Of a stretch of DNA of 43,361 nucleotides, positions 36,050 to 43,361 are shown piece by piece. The notes under the pieces were generated by a model that was not told the DNA's origin, ran no database searches, and saw only the letters and a list, made by a program, of their open reading frames with translations. The first letter of the stretch is position 1, and each line of letters begins with the position of its first letter. A program made the translations under genes and the position numbers. The DNA is from Planctomycetota bacterium (GTDB lineage Bacteria > Planctomycetota > UBA1135 > GCA-002748355), in NCBI GenBank assembly GCA_024278315.1, contig JAJRTL010000042.1:1-43361 (forward strand), written 5' to 3'.

Positions 36050-38388
36050 GTCCGGAGCAGCACGCCAGGGCCAAGGAGCTCTTCGGAAAGGCCCAGGGTC
36101 TGAAACGATCCCAGGTCGAGGACTTCCTCATGGCCGAGTGCCCAGACGACGACGAAGTGCGAGCCGAGGTCATCTCCCTCCTCGAGTTCGATCATCCCGA
36201 GACCATCCTCCTGGAATCCCAGAAGGATCCCGCGAGTGAGGCCCAGGTGCCTTCGCCCCTCCCACATGCAAGCACGGTGCATCGCATGGCCGGTCGCTTT
36301 CGGCGCAAGGAGAACCGACTCAAGCTCTGGGCCGTCCTGGCCTTCCTCGGCATCGTATCCCTGGGGACGCTCACCTACAGACACGTCCTGAGCGCCACGG
36401 ATCAGATGTTGAGGAGCCAGATCGAGAGCCTCCTCAACTCCACGGTCAGTGCGCTCGAGATCCTCTTCCGCGAGGAGCGGGACAGGCTGGACAGCTGGGT
36501 GCAGATTCCGACTCTGGTGGATGCTTCCGAGGAGATCCTCAATGTAGGGAGGCAAGACAATTACTCTGAATCGGCGCTGAGCGCTTCTCCAGCACAGAAG
36601 AGGATCCACGAAATCCTGGATCCATTGGTCGGCCGAAAGGAGTATCTCGGATTCGCACTCCTCTCCCCCTCCGGGCACTTTCTAGCCGGCACGAACGACC
36701 TCTTTCGTGACCGTATCGGAAAACTCGTCAAGGAACCCGCTTCGCGTTTCCTGAGTCCGGTCCTCCAGGCTCCCAAGGGCAAGAGTGGCGCCCAGCTGGT
36801 TCGTCCCCTCCCCCCTGGGCAGGGCACGAGAGCCGGTGCTGCGGCTGCCGCTGAGCTGCTTCCATTGAACTTCTTGACCGTATGGGCGAAGCTTGCCAGA
36901 TACACTCCCGAGACCCAAGAGGAGAAGATCTTCGGTCTACTCGTCCTGCTGATCCGTCCAGAGGTGGATTTCAGTCGACTCCTGGTCGGTGCCCGAGTGG
37001 GAGAAACCGGAGAGACCTATGCCTTCGACGCGGATGGTAATCTCTTGAGCGAGAGCCGTTTCGTCGGAGACCTGGCCGCATTGGGGCTCCTTCCAGAGAG
37101 GCCCGAAGGCAAGAAGCCTACGGCCATCTTCACGGTCAAGATCCACGATCCCGGTCGGGCCTTGAGCCCCTCATCGCCTCTCGAGGAGAAGGTGGAAGGA
37201 CTGCCTCGCACCAAGATGTTGCGCCTTGCAGTGGGCAAGAAGAACGAGAAGGGCCGATCGAGCCTCGAGACCTACCGGGACTATCGCGGACAGGAGGTCG
37301 TAGGCGCCTGGATTTGGTTGAAGCGTTACGGCTTTGGACTGGCCACGGAGATCGACCAGGCCGAGGCCTTCGCCCCGGTCTTCTGGGTGCGCTGGGCCTT
37401 CCTCCTCCTGTTCGGTCTGCTCTTGGCCGCCTTGGTCTTCGTCCTGACGACTTCGTTCTCGGTCCTGCGCATGGAGAAGAATATCGACGAAGCCAAGCAG
37501 ATCGGTCCCTACGTCCTGGAGAAGAAGATCGGCGAAGGCGGCATCGGTGAGGTCTATCTTGCCAAACATGCCCTGCTGCGCCGCCCTACAGCCATCAAGC
37601 TCCTCAAGAAGCACAGCTTCAACGACGAGACCCTCAAGCGCTTCGAGGTAGAAGTGCGAGAGACCAGCCGGCTTACACATCCCAATACGGTGGAGATCTA
37701 CGACTACGGCCATACGCCCGTGGGTACCTTCTACTACGCCATGGAGTATCTGCCCGGCTTGACCATGGCCGATCTCATCAAGCAAGAGGGACCCATCGAA
37801 CCGAGGCGCGTCGTCCATCTCCTGGATCAGGCCTGTGCGTCCCTGTCGGAGGCGCATAGCAAGGGGCTGATCCACCGGGACATCAAGCCCCAGAACATCA
37901 TGCTCTGCGAACGCGGTGGGATCTATGACACGGTCAAGGTCCTGGATTTCGGTCTGGTCAAGAACGTGGATGCCTCCCAGGACGTCCAGCACACGGCTCC
38001 CGACCAGCTCGGTGGGACCCCGATGTACATTGCTCCTGAACGCATCAGGGACCCGAGCCAGAACAGCGCACTGACCGACCTCTACGCAGTCGGCACGGTG
38101 GCCTTCAATCTGCTCACGGGTCGCAATCCCTTCGACGCCGGAACCAGCGTCGAAATCGTCTATCAGGTCATGCAGAAGGAAGCGCCGATGGTCAACGACA
38201 TCGCGGGCATCCAGGTGCCCGATGCCCTCAATCGACTCGTGGCCAGTCTCATGTCCAAGCTCCCCGAAGATCGCCCCCAGAGTGCGGATCAGCTACGGCT
38301 GGACCTCGCAGCCCTGGATCTACCAGCCTGGACCTTCGAGGACGCACGAGCCTGGTGGCAGAAACACGAGGCGGCTAGCAGCTCGTAG
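36046..38388 (+). CDS. Transmembrane Ser/Thr (Hanks-type) protein kinase with N-terminal extracytoplasmic Cache-like sensor
   Basis: A 780-residue receptor kinase. Residues 1-50 ('RAKELFGKAQGL...ECPDDDEVRAEVISLL') are the short N-terminal module common in kinases encoded beside this sigma type. Membrane helices lie at ~94-111 and ~448-468. Between them ~335 residues look like a double Cache sensor, including 'VGETGETYAFDADGNLL'. The kinase (~487-756) is complete: G-loop 'GEGGIGEV' (496-503), Lys518 in 'AIKLL', 'HRDIKPQN' (610-617), DFG (634-636), 'APE' (663-665). Start is GTG, overlapping the sigma stop by GTGA. The order sensor-then-kinase differs from the usual kinase-first bacterial Hanks kinases. 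The likely substrate is the neighbouring sigma factor (inference). Confidence 0.93.
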   Translation: MSPEQHARAKELFGKAQGLKRSQVEDFLMAECPDDDEVRAEVISLLEFDHPETILLESQKDPASEAQVPSPLPHASTVHRMAGRFRRKENRLKLWAVLAFLGIVSLGTLTYRHVLSATDQMLRSQIESLLNSTVSALEILFREERDRLDSWVQIPTLVDASEEILNVGRQDNYSESALSASPAQKRIHEILDPLVGRKEYLGFALLSPSGHFLAGTNDLFRDRIGKLVKEPASRFLSPVLQAPKGKSGAQLVRPLPPGQGTRAGAAAAAELLPLNFLTVWAKLARYTPETQEEKIFGLLVLLIRPEVDFSRLLVGARVGETGETYAFDADGNLLSESRFVGDLAALGLLPERPEGKKPTAIFTVKIHDPGRALSPSSPLEEKVEGLPRTKMLRLAVGKKNEKGRSSLETYRDYRGQEVVGAWIWLKRYGFGLATEIDQAEAFAPVFWVRWAFLLLFGLLLAALVFVLTTSFSVLRMEKNIDEAKQIGPYVLEKKIGEGGIGEVYLAKHALLRRPTAIKLLKKHSFNDETLKRFEVEVRETSRLTHPNTVEIYDYGHTPVGTFYYAMEYLPGLTMADLIKQEGPIEPRRVVHLLDQACASLSEAHSKGLIHRDIKPQNIMLCERGGIYDTVKVLDFGLVKNVDASQDVQHTAPDQLGGTPMYIAPERIRDPSQNSALTDLYAVGTVAFNLLTGRNPFDAGTSVEIVYQVMQKEAPMVNDIAGIQVPDALNRLVASLMSKLPEDRPQSADQLRLDLAALDLPAWTFEDARAWWQKHEAASSS

Positions 38389-38401
38389 ATGGGTCCCGGA
38401 A

Positions 38402-40732
38402 TCAATCGAAGCCGATCTGGCGGCTGACCTTCTTGGCGTACTCGGTGATCTTGTCGCGAGGCATCAAATGCAGCTGCGCATAGAGGTTCGAGTCGGGCCG
38501 ACGCGCACCCGGTGCGCCCTCCTGATCCCAGAGTTCGACCATGCGTCGCAGGACCTCCTGGAAACCCTGGCTGTGCGGGCCGCTGCGGGGACCGCCGGGG
38601 TCGGGAAGGAAACTCGTCAGATGTGCGAGACCGAGCCTCGGGTTGGCGCCATGGGCGATGGCCGCGCACTCGGCGCGACCTTCGGCCTGGGCGAGGATGT
38701 CGCTGGCCGAGAACCCTCCCCGCAGGGCCATGCCAATGGCAGGGAAGGGGTGGTTCATGACCGGGAGCATGCGATGTGCTTCGACGAGATGGGCACGTTC
38801 GTGACGGCGTAGCAGGCCGAACACCTGTCGCCAGAGCTCCTCATGGTCCCCCTTCACCTCGGCAACGGCCATGGCCGTGATCTTGCGATCCACCTGGCAG
38901 GGCCTCGAAGGTGACAGGGCGGGGACATCCGGTGCCGACTCGTCCAGGATGTCCGCGAGACCTTCCTTGGCCATTGTCTCACTGCTGTCCAGCAAATCCC
39001 GCCACCAGGCTCGGACCATCTGCAGATCGAGAAGGTAGTGGTGCCAAAGTGCGACACCAGCAGGGTCCATCATCCCACCTTCTTCCAGGTTCGTGAACCG
39101 CTTGTTCTCGACCAGGATCTCCCGGCATTCCCATTTCAGGGGCAGAGAAGCGGAGCGGCGCAGTCGCGTTTCACCCAACTTCCGGGCAATCAGGAACTGG
39201 ACACCTTTTCCCAGCCCTTGTCCCACGATGAAGTATCGGTTGTAGCGCGCAAAGAAGCTCGGAAGACCGGGACCGATGGGATCCATGAAGGAGAGCCCCA
39301 GCACGGGAAACTGATGGATCCTCGGTTCCCCCACCCGGTCCTGGCCAAAGATCTCCACCGACACCTTGCGGGCCTCGGTCAAGAAGCGCTGCAGATCCCA
39401 GTCCTTGATTTCAGGTCTGCGCAACAACTCCACGAGCTCGGCTTCGAACCGCAGGAAGCGAGCCCCTGCATCCAGGATGTGCTGGAGTGCGGCAGCCCCG
39501 TGGTAGGTCCGGGAATAGAACCGCCCCAGCACCTGGGCTTCATCCACCCATCCCGCATCCTGCAGGATACGGAGACTCGCGACACAGTCCTCCACCTTGG
39601 TAGGACATCCCTTCTGTCCACGGAGTGGACCATCCAGGAGAGCGGACATGCGCTTGGCCTCGAGGTTGTCCCAGCCCTTGCGTACGAAGGCAGGGAGCGA
39701 GGCTTCGTAGACATCGATCGCATCTCCCAAACGCCCTTGATCCAGCATGAGGAGAATCAGGACTTCGCGGCTGGTCATGAGATGGCCAGCTCGCAGGACC
39801 GAGTCCGTCGACCGGGGCGACCGCGCCGCTTCGCTGAGCCACTCCTCGGCCAGGTGGACGCGCCCCTCTGCCAGGGCCAGCTCGGCCATGACGAGACTGC
39901 CACCTGACTCGAGGAGGATGGACTCCAGGAGAGGATGGGCTTCGATGTGACGCAGCACGGCGCGCCGGTGCTTGCTGGTGCTTGCGGAGGCGAGCACCGA
40001 CAGAAGCCCCAGCTGCTTCGGTCCCCGGTCCATCGTGTGGATGAGATCCCGCAGACGCCCACTGCCCTGCTGGTAGAGCAGCAGGGACAGGATCGCACTC
40101 TCCGGGTGCTTTTCTGCATCCTTGCGGAGAGCGGGAACCGCCTTCTTGGCTTCGGCAGGCGAAGAGAGGGACTGGAAGTAGAGCACCCAGGTCTGAGGCC
40201 AGGACTTGGAGCTCTTGAGCAGGCGGCGGAGCACCTCCCGGGCCCAGGCCTTTTGACCGGGGTCCGTCGAGAAGCTGCGACACCAGGCCAGGCCATAGAG
40301 GATCCAATAGGAATCGGGATAGTGGCGGTAGGCCTCGTTCAGCGATTCCACCTTCTCCTCGAAGTTGGAGAGCAGCCTCGTGGCCAGATACACGGGCTCC
40401 GGATCATCGGGAAAGCGCTCTCGCAGCTCCTCTGCCTCCTGCCAGACCCGGGCCATGCGGCCCCGTTCGCGCAGATAGTCCTGATGCAATCTCCAGGCCG
40501 GCACGAAGAGAGGCTCCTGTGCGATCAAGCGACGAACGATCTCCTCGGCCTCTTCGTCCATGCCCTGACCACGGAGGAACTCCGCCTTGAGGGCGGACCG
40601 GTAGAGAGGTTTCCATCGGTGCTCGACATCCAGACGGAGCGAGGGGGTGGGCACCCAGGCCTGGCTGCTCGTGCCGGAATGGCAAGCAGAGGCAACGAAC
40701 AGGAACAGAACGAATTGTGGGCAGGATCTCAT
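38402..40732 (-). CDS. Large TPR-type lipoprotein with C-terminal HEXXH motif, unknown function
   Basis: A 776-residue protein with a lipoprotein signal ('VLFLFVASAC', Cys17). Residues ~45-400 are helical repeats of TPR/HAT character ('RRLIAQEPLFVPAWRLHQDYLRERG', 'FPDDPEPVYLATRLLSNFEE'). The C-terminal part holds 'HERAH' (644-648), an HEXXH zinc-peptidase motif, followed 36 residues later by 'EGRAE' (684-688), which could supply a third ligand as in gluzincins. I recognise no named family. It is probably periplasmic or on the inner face of the outer membrane. It starts 12 bp after ribD and converges on the kinase gene with 13 bp between stops. Confidence 0.75.
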   Translation of the reverse strand: MRSCPQFVLFLFVASACHSGTSSQAWVPTPSLRLDVEHRWKPLYRSALKAEFLRGQGMDEEAEEIVRRLIAQEPLFVPAWRLHQDYLRERGRMARVWQEAEELRERFPDDPEPVYLATRLLSNFEEKVESLNEAYRHYPDSYWILYGLAWCRSFSTDPGQKAWAREVLRRLLKSSKSWPQTWVLYFQSLSSPAEAKKAVPALRKDAEKHPESAILSLLLYQQGSGRLRDLIHTMDRGPKQLGLLSVLASASTSKHRRAVLRHIEAHPLLESILLESGGSLVMAELALAEGRVHLAEEWLSEAARSPRSTDSVLRAGHLMTSREVLILLMLDQGRLGDAIDVYEASLPAFVRKGWDNLEAKRMSALLDGPLRGQKGCPTKVEDCVASLRILQDAGWVDEAQVLGRFYSRTYHGAAALQHILDAGARFLRFEAELVELLRRPEIKDWDLQRFLTEARKVSVEIFGQDRVGEPRIHQFPVLGLSFMDPIGPGLPSFFARYNRYFIVGQGLGKGVQFLIARKLGETRLRRSASLPLKWECREILVENKRFTNLEEGGMMDPAGVALWHHYLLDLQMVRAWWRDLLDSSETMAKEGLADILDESAPDVPALSPSRPCQVDRKITAMAVAEVKGDHEELWRQVFGLLRRHERAHLVEAHRMLPVMNHPFPAIGMALRGGFSASDILAQAEGRAECAAIAHGANPRLGLAHLTSFLPDPGGPRSGPHSQGFQEVLRRMVELWDQEGAPGARRPDSNLYAQLHLMPRDKITEYAKKVSRQIGFD

Positions 40733-40744
40733 AGAAGCGCGATT

Positions 40745-41884
40745 CTAACCTTCCGAGTCGCCAAAACGGGGGTAGCCACCGAAAAGCAGGCAATCTCCCA
40801 GTGGGCGGCTGTAGGAATCCTCGAGGTAGACCGCAGATTCCATCTGAGCCAGGCCGGTTCCGGCAATGGGGGCCAGGGCCTCGAATCCTCCAATGAGTTT
40901 TGGCGCCAGGATCGTCTCACATTGATCCAATAACTGCGCATCGAAGAGCTGCCCCAGGAGTTTGCCTCCGCCCTCGACCAGCAGACGGCGTATCCCGAGT
41001 CCCCTCAGATGACGCAGAGCCGACCTGAGATCCAGCTGCCCGGCCACTTCTGGTACCGGGTGGATCCGAAGACCCATCTGCTCCCGCTCCCTTCGTCGCT
41101 CGGGAGGACAGGTGTCGGCAGCCCAGAGCCAGACCTCCGAGTCCGCCGCTCGTGCCACCAGGCGACTCGAAAGCGGGATCTCGCAGCGAGGGTCCAACAC
41201 GATGGCGATGGGGTCCGCCCCCACGACATGCCTCACATCCAGGCTCGGATCATCGGTGAGGACGGTGCCCATTCCTACGAGCACCGCATCAGCTGCTGCG
41301 CGCAACTCGTGCGCATGGCGCAGGGCTTCCTCACCACTGATCCAGCGCGACGAGCCTGTCCGGCTCGCGGTCTTGCCGTCCAGGGTCATGGCCCACTTGG
41401 CCTGGACCCAGGGGCGATCCAGCACAAGCCCCCGCTCGAACTGCGTCAGCAGTCCTTCGAGGACAGGGAAGTCGTACGGACCCTCGACCTGGATGCCGCA
41501 GCCGCGGAGGACCTCGAGACCGGCACCGCGATGCCTGGGGTCGGGATCCAGGGCTCCTACGAAGACCCGCCTGATCTTTGCCTCACGAATCAAGCTCGTG
41601 CAAGCCGATCGGCGCTTCTCCGCACCTGCGACCGTACCGGGTTCGCTGGAGCAGGGTTCGAGTGTCACGACCAGGCCATCCACTGTATGACCAGCGCTTT
41701 GTGCATCGAGCAGTGCGGCTTCCTCGGCATGGGCCCCGCCAAAGCGCGCATGCCATCCGCGTCCCACGATGTCTTCCCCCTGCAAAGCCAGGGCGCCCAC
41801 CATGGGATTGGGTTCGACCAGGCCTTGTCCCAGCCTCGCCAGGTCGACAGCTTCTGGGAACCAGGACTCCAGTTGCGGGTTCAT
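40745..41884 (-). CDS. ribD: Riboflavin biosynthesis bifunctional deaminase/reductase RibD
   Basis: A 379-residue enzyme catalysing the second and third steps of riboflavin synthesis. The N-terminal deaminase has 'PNPMVGALAL', 'HAEEAAL' (His zinc ligand and catalytic Glu) and 'TLEPCS' (first Cys ligand). The usual PCSHxGRTPPC spacing is altered: about 16 residues ('SSEPGTVAGAEKRRSA') separate the two cysteines instead of about 8. The C-terminal reductase begins 'WVQAKWAMTLDGKTASRTGSSRWIS' and ends with 'LLVEGGGKLLGQLF'. The start overlaps miaB's stop by ATGA. Other rib genes are not in the window. Confidence 0.95.
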   Translation of the reverse strand: MNPQLESWFPEAVDLARLGQGLVEPNPMVGALALQGEDIVGRGWHARFGGAHAEEAALLDAQSAGHTVDGLVVTLEPCSSEPGTVAGAEKRRSACTSLIREAKIRRVFVGALDPDPRHRGAGLEVLRGCGIQVEGPYDFPVLEGLLTQFERGLVLDRPWVQAKWAMTLDGKTASRTGSSRWISGEEALRHAHELRAAADAVLVGMGTVLTDDPSLDVRHVVGADPIAIVLDPRCEIPLSSRLVARAADSEVWLWAADTCPPERRREREQMGLRIHPVPEVAGQLDLRSALRHLRGLGIRRLLVEGGGKLLGQLFDAQLLDQCETILAPKLIGGFEALAPIAGTGLAQMESAVYLEDSYSRPLGDCLLFGGYPRFGDSEG

Positions 41885-43269
41885 GCGCTCAGGATGCCTT
41901 CGTCGCCAGCGTCGCGCGAATCCATCGTGAACCGCTCCTCATCCACGAGCTGCCCCATCATCGAATGGGACATGGCCTTCTCGATGCGCACCGGCAGGTA
42001 GCAACCCACCTGTTGCGGCCCCACTCCCTCCAGGTGGACGATCCTGTGATGCGCCGTGCGCCCCTGGAAGCGGCCTTCGCCCTTCTTGCTGGGACCTTCC
42101 AGCAGGATCTCGACGACCTTGCCGACCAAGGCCTGGTTCTTTTCCAGGCTGATCCGATTCTGGATCGCAAGGAGATCCTGATTCCGTCGGGCCTTGATCT
42201 CTTCGCTGACATCGTCTTCGAAGTAGTCATCTGCCACAGTCAAAGGCCGCGGCGAATACTTGAAGACGTAGCTCTGGGAGAAGCGCACCTCTTCCATGAG
42301 ACTCTTGGTCAGCTCATGGTCCTCTTCTGTCTCCCCCGGGTAGCCAACGATCCAATCGCTGGCGAATTCCATGTCGGGGATGAGCTCCTGCAGGTCCCGG
42401 ATCCTGGCCAGGTATTTCTCCCGCGTGTAGAGACGCTTCATACGCTGCAAGATCTCGTTGCTGCCGGACTGGGCAGGGAGATGGAAGTAGCGCGAAACCC
42501 GGGGCAGTTCGGCCATGGTCTCCATGAGCTCGCGGGTCAAGAAGTTAGGATGGCTGGTGATGAACTGGATGCGCCGCAGGGAAGGGATCGCATGCAACTC
42601 CCGGAGCAGCTTCGAGAGATTCTGCTTGTCGGGAAGGTCATGACCGTAGGCATTGACCGTCTGCCCCAGGAGTGTCACTTCGGTGACGCCATCTCCGACC
42701 AGGGCCTCCACCTCCGGCAGGATCTCCGCGATGGGCCGGCTCACCTCGACCCCACGCGTCGCCGGCACGATGCAGTAGGTGCAGGGCATGTTGCAACCGC
42801 GGATGATGTTGACGTACGCCTGGGCGCGGTTGGGTCTCTGCTTGACATCCCGCAGGACGAGATCCCCACTCGCGCCGTCTCCTGTCTGCACGAGACCTTC
42901 TCTCTTTTCCCGGATCTCTGCGATGTACTCATCAATCTTGCCGAAGTCCATGGTGCCGCAGACCCGATCCACGTGGGGCATACGGGTCCGCAGGTAGATC
43001 TTGTGCTCCTGCGCCATGCAACCCAGGACTCCGATCAAGAGCTCGGGCTCCTGCTCCTTGCGCACCCGCAGGGCACCGAGTTTGCTCCAGACACGGTTCT
43101 CCGCATGATCGCGAACCGAACAGGTGTTGAAGAGCAGGATGCCGGCCAGGGCCTCATCCTCACAGGGTTCGTAGCCAGCCTGCACCAACTTGCTGGCCAC
43201 CAACTCGGAGTCCAAGAGGTTCATCTGGCATCCATAGGATCGAAGGTGGAATTTCTGGGAGGAGTTCAA
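41881..43269 (-). CDS. miaB: tRNA-2-methylthio-N6-dimethylallyladenosine synthase MiaB
   Basis: A 462-residue radical-SAM methylthiotransferase that adds the 2-methylthio group to i6A37 of tRNA. The N-terminal UPF0004 domain has three cysteines binding one cluster ('SYGCQMNLLDSE', 'FNTCSVRDHAENR', 'GVLGCMAQ'). The radical-SAM cluster motif is 'GCNMPCTYCIVP' (CX3CX2C). A C-terminal TRAM domain follows ('ALVGKVVEILLEGPSKKGEGRFQGRT'). Start TTG at 43269 is the only in-frame start before the 'YGCQMN' motif; no strong ribosome binding site is visible. It heads a run with ribD and the TPR lipoprotein. Confidence 0.96.
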   Translation of the reverse strand: MNSSQKFHLRSYGCQMNLLDSELVASKLVQAGYEPCEDEALAGILLFNTCSVRDHAENRVWSKLGALRVRKEQEPELLIGVLGCMAQEHKIYLRTRMPHVDRVCGTMDFGKIDEYIAEIREKREGLVQTGDGASGDLVLRDVKQRPNRAQAYVNIIRGCNMPCTYCIVPATRGVEVSRPIAEILPEVEALVGDGVTEVTLLGQTVNAYGHDLPDKQNLSKLLRELHAIPSLRRIQFITSHPNFLTRELMETMAELPRVSRYFHLPAQSGSNEILQRMKRLYTREKYLARIRDLQELIPDMEFASDWIVGYPGETEEDHELTKSLMEEVRFSQSYVFKYSPRPLTVADDYFEDDVSEEIKARRNQDLLAIQNRISLEKNQALVGKVVEILLEGPSKKGEGRFQGRTAHHRIVHLEGVGPQQVGCYLPVRIEKAMSHSMMGQLVDEERFTMDSRDAGDEGILSA

Positions 43270-43330
43270 AGATCGATGCTCGGGGCTGGCGCTCTGGGGG
43301 ATCCGGGAAAATTGGGAGCGAGGATTCTAA

Positions 43331-43360
43331 CGGAGCGACAGCACGCTGTCGCCCGCTCCG
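43331..43360. repeat. Hairpin at window end, possible terminator of an upstream gene
   Basis: An imperfect inverted repeat (CGGAGCG...CGCTCCG, with inner ACAGC/GCTGT) lies upstream of miaB. Read on the minus strand it is followed by only a short TTAG, so it is a weak candidate. Nothing else is visible in 43270-43361. Confidence 0.3.
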
Positions 43361-43361
43361 A

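Overview
This 43 kb window reads as one contiguous piece of an ordinary, densely coding bacterial chromosome with high GC. No rRNA, tRNA, insertion sequence, integrase or CRISPR array was seen. The best reading of the source is a planctomycete (phylum Planctomycetota). Support comes from an ECF sigma factor of the 'GHTLQPTALVNEVYL' (Sigma70_ECF / TIGR02999-like) type translationally coupled to a transmembrane Hanks-type kinase, a GldA/F/G-like ABC exporter with a DUF4340 protein, a DUF1565/beta-helix secreted protein with a glycine-rich C-terminal beta domain, and several proteins with no family I recognise. The phylum assignment is inference from gene content only.

Layout: (1) 1-1.4 kb, plus strand: the 3' end of hscA, the isc-type ferredoxin gene and a TonB-like gene. 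(2) 1.4-3.6 kb, minus strand: a TonB-dependent receptor facing tonB. (3) 3.7-8.9 kb, minus strand: a four-gene ABC export operon (ATPase, ABC-2 permease, GldG-like, DUF4340). (4) 9-12.6 kb, minus strand: a secreted beta-helix protein and dnaK with a clear terminator. (5) 12.8-24.8 kb: a type II secretion / type IV pilus-like locus. A divergent GspE-type ATPase faces a nine-gene minus-strand run (GspG-like pseudopilin, GspF, two more pseudopilins, PilM-PilN fusion, PilO-like, PilP/GspC-like, secretin-TPR lipoprotein, small lipoprotein) followed by a MATE transporter. (6) 24.8-32.5 kb: leucyl aminopeptidase, a secreted cysteine-pair protein, a DTW-domain tRNA modification enzyme, and a minus-strand run of GCS2-CBS ligase, aspartoacylase-like hydrolase and lipoprotein. 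(7) 32.5-38.4 kb: an EamA transporter overlapping recQ tail to tail, a 301-bp intergenic region with a probable small RNA and a palindromic promoter, then the sigma factor/receptor-kinase pair. (8) 38.4-43.3 kb, minus strand: miaB-ribD and a large TPR lipoprotein with an HEXXH motif.

The points most worth a second look are: the pseudopilus locus, with three GspG-like pseudopilins carrying repeated GxDG...DD loops, a PilM-PilN fusion and a secretin-TPR fusion; the sigma factor whose usual acidic DAED stretch is replaced by QPTA, beside a kinase with an N-terminal extracytoplasmic Cache-like sensor; a terminator-ended, rod-folding RNA candidate on the minus strand upstream of recQ, whose promoter region is an imperfect 34-bp palindrome able to fire in both directions; and the GCS2-CBS/aspartoacylase cluster.

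Start codons were moved inward from the ORF track for several genes where a Shine-Dalgarno sequence, signal peptide or stop-start overlap supports a shorter form. Each case is stated in the entry.
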